Shown here: one piece after another, positions 55,793 to 64,000 of the stretch | Layout: every line of letters begins with the position of its first letter | Position numbering within the stretch: the first letter of the stretch is position 1 | Assembly: GCF_000226095.1 (NCBI RefSeq) | Contig: NC_016475.1 | Coordinates: 2,108,001 to 2,172,000, forward strand | DNA from: Thermothelomyces thermophilus ATCC 42464 | Lineage: Eukaryota > Ascomycota > Sordariomycetes > Sordariales > Chaetomiaceae | DNA length: 64,000 bases | Reading direction: 5' to 3' | Notes under the pieces: generated by a model | What the model saw: the letters and a program-made list of their open reading frames with translations, nothing else | Database searches by the model: none | Told to the model about the DNA's origin: nothing | Made by a program: the position numbers and the translations under genes

Positions 55793-58228
55793 ATGTCTTC
55801 CGAGGCAGCGAAACAGGCGCCGCAAGGCGCGAAGTCGTCGGCTCCTTCCAAGGAGCTCTACCCGATGAGCAATTGGAAGTATGACGGCTTTTTGTGGACA
55901 ATGTCTGTGCTGGTGGACTTGTTCTTCCGCGAGGTGCATCCCCGAGGCGCTTGGAAGGTGCCGCGACACGGTCCGGTGCTCTTCGTTGCCGCTCCTCACG
56001 CCAACCAGGTAGGCAGCCCTGCGCCCTCTCATCCTCCGCGGTAGGCTAACTCTGGCTTTCTGATGCAGTTCGTCGATGCTCTCATCCTCCAGCGAACCCT
56101 CAAAATGGAAGCGAAGCGCCGCGTATCTCTGCTCATCGCTCAGAAGTCGGTACATGGCTTCATTGGGTGGGCATCTCGCCAGGTTGGCTCCGTACCCGTT
56201 GGCCGCGCGCAAGACTCGGCGAGGCCTGGTCAAGGGACCATCTACCTTCCCGATCCCATCAACGACCCGACTCTTATTCGCGGAGTTGGCACAGACTTCG
56301 AGAAAGACGCCGAGGTCGGCGGCATGCTCTTTCTTCCGTCCGCCAAGGGCCAGAGTGGCGCGAGCGTCGATATTGCGGAAATCCTCGGTCCTCAGGAAAT
56401 CCGCACCAAGCGTCCCTTCAAGGGCAAGCTTGCCATGGCCCAGCTCACGGCCCGAGACGACATTGACCAGAACGGCAACCTCACGAACGTTGACGTCCAC
56501 GGGCCGGCGCCGGGTTATCAGGGAACCAAATACAAGATCGCCCCTCACATCGACCAGTCCAAGGTCTACCAGGCGGTTTTTGACCGCCTCAAATCAGGTG
56601 GATGTGTCGGCATCTTCCCAGAGGGTGGTAGCCACGACCGGACCGAGCTGCTCCCCCTCAAGGCCGGTGTGGCGATCATGGCACTGGGAACCCTCGCCGA
56701 GGCTCCGAATTGCGGACTCAAAATCGTGCCGGTTGGCATGAACTACTTCCACGCCCACAAGTTCCGCTCGCGGGCCGTCGTCGAGTTCGGCCCTCCGTTT
56801 GAGGTCCCCCCCGAACTGGTTGAGATGTACAAGAACAACCGGAGGAGGGACGCAATCGGTCAGCTCTTGGACATGGTCCACTCCGCGTTGAGCGCCGTTA
56901 CCGTCTCGACTCCCGATTACGACACCCTTATGGTCATCCAAGCAGCGCGCAGGCTGTATAACCCGACCGGAAAGAAGCTTCCCCTGCCCGTGGTCGTCGA
57001 GCTCAACCGCCGGCTGGCCATGGGCTATGAGAGGTACAAGGACGACCCGCGGGTTATCAAGTTGAAAGACTCGGTCACCGAGTACAACAGGCAGCTCCGC
57101 TATCTGAATATCCGCGACCACCAGGTCGAGTACGCCAGATTGTCGTGGCATATCGTCGTTCTCACCTTCGTCTATCGTCTCATCAAGCTCATCATCCTCT
57201 CGGCCGGCGTGCTCCCTGGCCTCATTCTTTTCGCGCCGATATTCATCGCGACAAAGTACATTAGCCGCCAGAAAGCGAAGACGGCTCTCGCCGGTTCGTC
57301 GGTCAAGATCCAGGGCAAGGACGTCATTGCCACATGGAAGCTCCTAGTCTCCATGGCCCTCGCACCCGTCCTCTACGGCGCCTACACCTTCCTCACCATG
57401 TATTGGGTCTATATGGACCGGCTCGGTGGTCTTGTTCCCGAGTGGGTGTCCCTCTGGATGGTGTTCTGGGCGTGCTGGATCATCTTCCCGTCCATCACCT
57501 TCGCGGCGCTGCGCTTCGGCGAGGTCGGTATGGACATCCTCAAGTCGCTCAGGCCGCTGGCGCTCTGCATCAACCCGTCTTCTAGCTACAGCATCAGTCA
57601 ACTTCGCGAGCGTCGCGCCGAGCTCAGCGCGCAGGTTACCAGCATCATCAACGCGATCGGCCCGGAGATGTTCCCCGATTTTGAGCACACTCGGTTAGTC
57701 TTCGACGCTTACAGCCGCGGCGTATCCAACGACGTGAGCAACGCGTTCCTCAACAACACGGGCTCGGGTCCAGGCTCCCCGACGCACTCGCGCGACCAGA
57801 GCGGCGCGTCCTCGCCAAATGTCGACGGCGCCGCTAGCCCGGGCATCTCGCGGCGCAACACCACGCAGTCCAGCCGCGCCATCCCACGTAACGAGTCATT
57901 CAGCAACATTGGTCAGGCGCCCATCTTCGCCACGCGGCCCCCCAGCCGCAGCAGGAGCCGGAGCAGTAGCGCTGGCGGCGGTCTGGGGATGGCGGGGTTC
58001 CCTGTCAGCGGTTTCACAAGCTTGGATAGCAAGGAAGGGTTCGACCAGGCGAACCGCAAGATCCGCGAGGCGATGCGAGAGCGCGGAGAGCTGAGGCGGC
58101 GGCAGAGGGAGAAGAGGAGGATGTCGCTGGCGGATGAGGACGGCTTGACTAGCGACGAGGAGGAGAGCGCCGAGAGCGCATCTGGGTCGGCTCTGACGGA
58201 TTACGAGGAGGCGAGAAAGGCGAAATAG
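55793..58228 (+). CDS. Glycerol-3-phosphate/DHAP acyltransferase (Sct1/Gpt2 type)
   Basis: ER membrane enzyme that acylates the sn-1 position of glycerol-3-phosphate (and dihydroxyacetone phosphate), the first step of phospholipid and triacylglycerol synthesis. Exons 55793-56008 and 56069-58228 around a 60 bp intron, 791 aa. Acyltransferase motif I is APHANQFVDA, split by the intron at Q72/F73 (H69, D75); motif III is FPEGGSHDRTELLPLKAG (from F255); motif IV-like IVPVGMNYFHAHKFRSRA follows. Three hydrophobic segments (about 375-415, 430-455 and 465-490; e.g. IIFPSITFAALRFGEVG) match the membrane part of yeast Sct1/Gpt2. The C-terminal 170 residues are Ser/Pro/Arg-rich with many SP and RxxS sites, like the phosphoregulated tail of the yeast enzymes, and end in an acidic stretch. 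Glycerol kinase at 22-24 kb makes its substrate. Confidence 0.95.
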
Positions 58229-59609
58229 GGGCTTGCTGCTCGCTTCCTCATGAGTGGGCCTCGTTGGAAGCAGCCGCCTGGACAAACTGAGGGGGCTATT
58301 AGGGTCGTGTAAAAGTTGGGGGACCCTGAGATTCGGGGTTAAAAGAAGGGGGGAAGGGTAGAGAAGGGGGTTTGGCTTGGGAATTGGGTGTTAATCTCGG
58401 CCTTTTTTTCCTCTTGGGCTTTATAAAATTGGGAGTACCTGCTAATATGGAGTTGTTCGTGTTCTCTTACCAGTGGAACAGCCAGCTGTCCCACCCACGA
58501 AGAGCCAGGTGGGACACACCTTGGGTCATGGAACTGTTTCTTGGTCCTACCAAGAGACGTATGTACCTATACGGAGTGTACACTCCCGGGTTTTGTGTGG
58601 TATGGTCCGGCTGTGTGTGAATCGTGATTATTTTTCTTCTTCGAACATGATACTTGGTTGAAGATGATTAGCCATCCCTCTAAGAGCCTCGATGGCGTTG
58701 CGTTGGTGGAAATGTAGATGTTAGCTCCTGGTTGGTTGTCTTCATACTGCATACATTAGTTGACCTCGGGAAATCTGATAATTTGATTAGGCGGAGGTCG
58801 ACCGGAGATAATCTCTGAGAAGGGGGGTCTCCGCCGAGGAGTGCGGATCCTTACGCAATGCCTGCGCAAGCTGCCGTCACTTTGCACTTTGCACTTTGTT
58901 TCAAGCATTTCGAGGAGCGAAATAGACGTTATTGGCCGGGCGAGGGAATGATGGTTGCGACAACTTCTGCTTGTAGGGTGGGATGTTCTGCTCGGCGTTA
59001 CGAGGCTGCTCGGTTTATTAGTTTCTGGAAGGAGTGCGGATCGAGAGCGTGCTCGGGCGGGAGTACTCTTCATCCCCGTGCATCCTCCGCAGTTGAGCGG
59101 AACAAGAAGCTTGTTTAGTTAACAATGCAATTCCGCTCATAATGATGCGAATCCAGCTTGCTGCCCGGCAGTTATGAGCTGGTGGCGGTGATACTTTCCT
59201 CTGTGTGTCTCTCTCTCTTCCTCTCTTTATAGGGGGTCTTTAGGTTTTGTTCAATGGAAGCTCTGCTCATCGTTTCCCTTGTCTGCGGGTCTCTCGGGGA
59301 ATAGCGATCTCTCGGGGAATAGCGAATCATATTTTGTCTGAGAGATGCCGCCTCTGCCCCACCCCGCGCACCCCACCCCCGTGCATCCCACCCTTGCGTG
59401 GTCCGGAGTCCGCTAGCTCCGACCTCAAAGACCGACTGGAACACGGCTTCGGCCAATTCTGGACTTATTCTTGTAGGCCCACCGTCCCGTGCCGCCCGGC
59501 CGGGTCCCAGTCAAGGCAAGCTCCAGCAGGGCCATCCGACTCTCTCTCTCCCCCCCCCTCTCTCTCTCCTCGTACAGAGCAGGCACGCGCGGAGAAACGA
59601 AGTACAAAA
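58229..59609. other. Intergenic with an 18 bp tandem duplication
   Basis: 1.4 kb, no gene. An exact 18 bp direct duplication (unit TCTCTCGGGGAATAGCGA) lies at 59290-59325. (CT)n runs at 59200-59225 and 59550-59575 precede the Apd1-type gene. A TACGGAGTG near-match to the dispersed word lies at about 58570. Confidence 0.55.
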
Positions 59610-60856
59610 ATGTCGGGCGCACTCAAATCGCTCATCAACGGCGCCAAGGCATTGGCCATTGGCCGCTCGGGCAGCAAGGCAAGAATCGACGAGTTGTTCC
59701 CCAAGGTGAACAAGGCTGTCGACGGCGAGGACTGCGACCGTGACTGTGAAAGCTGCTCGGTGCAGTACCCGAGGGGGTTCAAGATCGACGAGAGCGACGA
59801 CCTGTATGGCTTTGTCAAGGGCTGGAGCACCCACGTGCTAGTGGCGACGGGCAAGACGGACTGGGTGCGCGATGTGGCGAACGAGAAGGGCAGCGTCATG
59901 CAGGCCATTGCCAACACCAAGGGGCCCACGAATGGGGTGAGTCCCCCCTCAGCCCTCCTTTTTCCCTCTCTCTCTCTCGACCGCCCAGGAAGACGGCGGG
60001 GCGAGCCGGCGAACTTGACTGACTGCGCCATGCCCTCCCGCAACAGCGCCTCATGCTCTCGGCCTCCAACATGCCCACGCCGCACAACACGACCTCGTAC
60101 TCAGAACCGACCACCGTCCTCCTTCTCCCAGCCTTCGTCCTCATCGACAACGTCACGCCGGCCACGGTGCCCACTCTCATCGACTCCATCGTCTCCCAGG
60201 CGCCCACGACCACCAGCCCGCTCCGGCCCTTCAGCCTGCCGCGCTCCCTGCCGGCCCCGCTACCGGAGAGCACGCCGGCGGCGATCCGGGACCTGACGAC
60301 GCGGCCGTGCCCGCACCGGGCGCTGATCCTGCTGTGCAGCCAGAAGACGCGCGACGCCCGCTGCGGCCAGTCGGCGCCGCTGCTGCGCAAGGAGTTCCAG
60401 CGGCACCTGCAGCCGCTCGGGCTCTACCGCGACCTCGACGACGAGCGGCCCGGCGGCGTGGGCATCTACTTCATCAGCCACGTGGGCGGGCACAAGTACA
60501 GCGCCAACGTCATCATCTATCGGAGGGCTCGGTTCGACGAGGAAGGACCGGGAGGGCAGAAGAAGAAAGAAGAAGAAGAAGAAGAAGAAGAAGAAGAAGA
60601 AGAAGAAGAAGAAGAAGAAGAAGAAGAAGAAGAAGAAGAAAAGAACAAAGAAAAAGACGGGAAGAGCGAGAACAAAGAGGGACGAGAACAGGAAGAGGGC
60701 GACCTCGGGGCGGCGCAGTGCATCTGGCTTGCGAGGGTACGGCCGGAGGATTGTGAGGGGATCGTCAAGTTCACGGTGCTGCAGGGGAAGGTGGTGAAGC
60801 CCGAGAGGCAATTGCGGGGCGGGTTTGATCGGGAAAAGGGTCTGTTGAGCTGGTAG
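59610..60856 (+). CDS. Apd1-type sucrase/ferredoxin-like [2Fe-2S] protein with poly-Glu tract
   Basis: Thioredoxin-like ferredoxin of the Apd1/Aim32 (Suc_Fer-like) family, proposed in redox homeostasis and, in yeast, linked to actin patches and drug tolerance. Exons 59610-59936 and 60047-60856 (intron 110 bp), 378 aa. The N-terminal part has the Cys cluster C42/C46/C49 (DCDRDCESCSVQYPRGFKID) and GWSTHVLVATGKTDWVRDV. The C-terminal domain shows the non-Rieske cluster ligand set of two Cys and two His: C206 and C215 (LLCSQKTRDARCG) and H254 and H258 (ISHVGGHK). After YSANVIIYRRARFDEE comes an unbroken run of 24 Glu encoded only by GAA codons, then a Lys/Glu-rich stretch before the conserved end (CIWLARVRPEDCEGIVKFTV). 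The run falls in a loop, so the domain is probably still functional. Start chosen at the ATG after an AAAA leader. Confidence 0.93.
60569..60640 (+). repeat. (GAA)24 coding microsatellite
   Basis: Twenty-four uninterrupted GAA codons within the Apd1-type gene, flanked by AAG/AAA codons; pure at the DNA level, so probably young and length-variable. Confidence 0.97.
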
Positions 60857-61803
60857 TTTACCTTAAATCATGATATCATGACCGATAACTAAGGTACCTC
60901 ACTGCATCTTCCGTTGTAGTTCAGCTCAAGTTGCTCAGACAGGCAAATTGGCTGGAGAGGCTTGCTTCTCTTCGTCTCTCGTTTCTGCTTCTCTCTTGTT
61001 TTTTACTGTTGCTGATGGCACACATCGGTTTTTTTTTAAAAAAAATTCTTGGTGCTCCGAGATCAAGTTCCTTTTTGTGCTCTGTTTCATCCTCGACCCG
61101 TGCGTGTGCGCATGTGTCTGGCCCTGTGTGCATGCCCACGAAGCTTCTCCAATTCTTGACCGCTCAAACGACCTTATTAGCGGCTTGTCAAAGAAGGAAT
61201 GCGGGGAAGTGGGGTGACTGCGGGGCGGTCCGCCCAAATGTCCGGGAAGCCGAGCGAGTGTTGCTCAGCAACGACACCCTTGTAAACAACAGGCCAGGGC
61301 CTCGTTCGGGCCAACTTTTGTTCTACCTGGAACATCCCTACATTCCTTGTTCCTTGCCATCGCCCCGTTCCAGCGCGCGACGACGGAAAGTAAAGACATC
61401 CAATTTCCTTGCGACGGCCATTTTTGCCCCGAGGTCAACGATTGGGTTTTTTTTTCCATGGTTTCTGACAGCAATGGCATAGCACAGACGCTTCAGCACC
61501 CGACAGTCTCTGTGTTCGTACTGTGGCAGCATCTCTTTGGTCGTTTAGGTATCGGTTCTTTCCCGGCGTTTTGCAATCAGCATTGACATTGGCATCGGGC
61601 ATCGGCGTTGGGCATAGGCATTCACGCGATTCACGCGACGGCTTCCGAAACGGCTTCTCTTCAAAGACACCAACCACATCGAAAACAGCTTTGGGATCGC
61701 AACCAGCTTCGGGTCCCAGTCCCCTGGTTGTCCCGCATCTACAGCATCTAGTACCCAGCGCCCCAGCGCGCCAGCGTGCGGTTTTTCATCAAAGCACGCA
61801 GCC
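60857..61803. other. Intergenic: promoter of the formin gene
   Basis: 0.95 kb without a gene. T-rich 3' UTR-like sequence at about 60990-61050 and GCATCGGCGTTGGGCAT-like near-repeats at about 61590-61625 (GGCATCGGGCATCGGCGTTGGGCATAGGCAT). Confidence 0.5.
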
Positions 61804-64000
61804 ATGTCCTCCTCCCTGGCGGGCATCAACACGACGTACGCTCTCCCGGCATCGGTCGGTTTACAACAAGAAGCCTCCGGCGCCGCGCCACCACGCCACC
61901 ACCAGCGGTCCAAATCGTCCGTCTTGCGCTCCCTCATGGGCGGTGGCCACAAGCGGAACAATTCGGACGGATCAGCGTTGCCATCTGCCCCGCTCGTCGC
62001 ACCCCTCGGGACCACGCCAGCCTTCCACATGTCGCAGCAGAATCTCGCGCCCAGCAGCAGACACAGCGGTGTGTTCCACGTCGGCTTTGACGCCGCAGCC
62101 GCGGCAGCCATGGAGCCGCAACGATACGCACACGCCCTCGGCGAGCTGCAGCAAAATCGACAGGAGCGGTCTCCCGAGAGACGAGGGTGCGAAAGGGCCG
62201 ACCAGGCGCCTCCATCGCCAACAAAGACGGCCTTCTCGAGCATCTCGCTGAGGCCGTTTGGGAGGGACAGAGACTCGAGCAAGCCCCCGAAGAGCCGGGA
62301 TACCTCGCCGACAAAACCCAAGAAGGCCAAGTCAGCGACCAACCTGGCAGTGCTGCTGCGCCCCAAGTCCATCAAGAACTTGAAGCAGCTGCTGACGGAG
62401 GACGGCGATGGAGGCGCAAAGGAAAAGGAAAAGGACAAGGAAAACCGATCGCCTTCCGATTTCCCCGGGAATGACCTCCACGTCAGCAGCCTGCTCCCGC
62501 CGAACCCCATCTACGCCCAGTTCGCGTCTCAGAACTTTGGCCAACACTCGCCGCAGCTCGAGTCACCGCTCGACGTGTCCTTCAAGAGGAGCGGGAATGA
62601 TCCCACCGCGGAGCGGCCCGGCGCGGTCGCCGCATCCCTGGACAACAAGAAGCCACGCCCCAAGTCCTTCCAGCCTCACATTGGCCGCAGGGACGACGGC
62701 ACGGGAGGGTCCAGAGGCTCGAGCGGTAGTGAAAATCGTGCCAAGCGGATGACGTGGGGGAAGGACAGCACTCCAGCAGCGGCGGCCCGGCCGGCGATTG
62801 GATCCAGGAGCACGTCGTCGGCAACGCTCACTGCCGGGGCGGCGCCCGAGATGCCCGCCATCGACACCAAGGACATCGACAAGCATCTGGAGGCCATGCT
62901 GGACCGCCGCAACATCCCGGAGAACCAGCGGTACAAGATGCGGAATCTCAGCGACACCATCAAGATGGAGCTGATCCGGCAGGATTGGGCAGAGATGCAG
63001 GCAAAACCGGACCGCCCCGTCTCTCACGACGGGCATCACCCCCAACCGGGCGGTGGGACTGCGGTCCCGCCGGACCAGCAGGACGAAAATAGCATGGGAA
63101 GTCGTGCCAAGAAGGACAAGAAGAGGCACAGCAGGGGTCTGAGTCTGACCATCGTCCGAGGCGGCGGTAACAAGTCCAACCCATCGTCGCCCGCCAAGAA
63201 GAAGGGCGACAGCAGCCTGGGTCGGCACTTCCGGACAAAGTCCAGCGAGAGCGTCGTCAGCGAGCCACCGTTGCCCTACGCGCCCGGCTACGGCGCCAGC
63301 TTCCTAGCCAAGGTCAAGGGCCAGCAGCTGCCGGGCGACTTCGTGGCATACCTGCAAAAGGTGCCGCAACCGGAGCTCGTCGAAGTGGGTAAGCTACACA
63401 AGCTGCGCCTGTTGCTCCGAAACGAGACGGTCGCGTGGACCGAGGAGTTTATCCGCCAGGGCGGCATGAAGGAGATTGTCGAGCTGCTGCACCGCATCAT
63501 GGCTGTAGAGTGGAGGTGCGTCCATATCCCATCCACCCTTTCCCCCCCCCCCCCCCCCCCCGTCGCCTTGTCACCACCCCACCCCTTCTCGCCTGGTCGG
63601 GATTTGATCAGAAATTGATCCTGCATGTTGCATGCTGCTGCTGCTGCTGCCGCTGCCGCTGCCCGGTGTCTCGGGTGAACCCCCCCCCCTTTTTTTTTTC
63701 TCTCTCTCTCTCCGTCCCCTCCCTCCCGCTCTCTCGTTTGGCAAGCCAGGGTCTCGGGCCCATGCGCCCATATTCTTCCCATTCTCACACCGCAACGTGG
63801 CTAACCACCCCCCCGCAGGGAGGAGCACGAGGACGCGCTACTGCACGAGAACCTTCTCTGCCTCAAGGCGCTGTGCACCACCGACATGGCCCTGCAGTAC
63901 CTCCACTCGATCCACGCCACCCTCTTCCCGGCCCTGCTCCACATGATCTTTGACCCGGAGAAGAAGGGGCCCAGCGAGTTCACGACCCGCAACATCATTA
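61804..64000 (+). CDS. Bni1/SepA-type formin, 5' part (runs off window)
   Basis: N-terminal portion of a diaphanous-related formin, the actin nucleator for cytokinetic rings and polarised hyphal growth. Exon 1 is 61804-63515; an intron of 303 bp (63516-63818, with a C run of about 20 bases) leads to exon 2, which continues past 64000. Residues 1-350 are disordered, Ser/Pro/Lys-rich, with RSKSSVLRSLMGGGHKRNN near the start as in SepA proteins. The Rho-GTPase-binding domain/FH3 begins at about 355: IDTKDIDKHLEAMLDRRNIP, NLSDTIKMELIRQDWAEMQ, then SFLAKVKGQQLPGDFVAYLQ, VGKLHKLRLLLRNETVAWTE and GGMKEIVELLHRIMAVEWR joined to EEHEDALLHENLLCLKALCT. The FH1, FH2 and DAD regions must lie to the right. 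The splice restores the armadillo repeat exactly. Confidence 0.93.

Noticed and set aside
60260-60811. Poly-Phe/Leu minus-strand ORF opposite the Apd1-type gene
   Set aside because: Antisense reading of the (GAA)24 run and of a well-supported plus-strand gene.

Overview
This 64 kb window is nuclear DNA of a filamentous ascomycete, most likely a sordariomycete (Chaetomiaceae-like). The evidence is GC-rich genes with short introns (about 57-134 bp, one of 303 bp) that have GT/AG ends and CTGAC-type branch sites. There is also a fungal initiator tRNA-Met, ascomycete-specific families (Apd1, Sct1/Gat, Zn2Cys6, SepA-type formin, L-galactonate dehydratase) and one AT-rich Tc1/mariner copy that looks damaged by RIP. 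Species cannot be fixed from the sequence alone.

Layout. 0-4 kb: an ERCC1/Rad10 nuclease subunit and an unrecognised fungal protein, both on the minus strand. 5.7-12 kb: L-galactonate dehydratase, an initiator tRNA-Met, then a head-to-head pair (RibD/Rib2-type deaminase and a DNAJC9-type J protein), followed by a Stn1 telomere OB-fold protein. 13-19.3 kb: a secreted GH81 endo-1,3-beta-glucanase and an unusual Ser/Thr kinase. 20.3 kb: an intron-bearing tRNA-Lys. 22-27.4 kb: glycerol kinase convergent with GDP-mannose pyrophosphorylase. 28-29.3 kb: the decayed Tc1/mariner element. 32 kb: a small dsRBD-like protein. 33-44.4 kb: gene-poor DNA around the farnesyltransferase beta subunit. 44.4-54 kb: a Zn2Cys6 regulator, a four-unit polyubiquitin gene and a BRAP2/Etp1-type RING E3. 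55.8-64 kb: a glycerol-3-phosphate acyltransferase, an Apd1-type [2Fe-2S] protein and the 5' part of a Bni1/SepA formin that runs off the window.

The genes are mostly independent housekeeping functions, not a cluster. There are thematic links: glycerol kinase supplies the substrate of the acyltransferase 32 kb away; GDP-mannose synthesis, GH81 and the formin all serve wall building and polar growth; farnesyltransferase acts on the Ras/Rho GTPases that feed formins; ERCC1 and Stn1 act on DNA ends and telomeres. I see no co-regulated multi-gene system or secondary-metabolite cluster.

Exon boundaries were read by eye from splice signals, frame continuity and family conservation. The least certain points are the 5' end of the dsRBD-like gene, the farnesyltransferase start, and the acceptor of the BRAP2-like intron. 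The most interesting non-genic signal is a set of short words dispersed through intergenic DNA: TACTCCGTA (eight exact copies), GTAATCCGTA and the palindrome TACACTAGTGTA.
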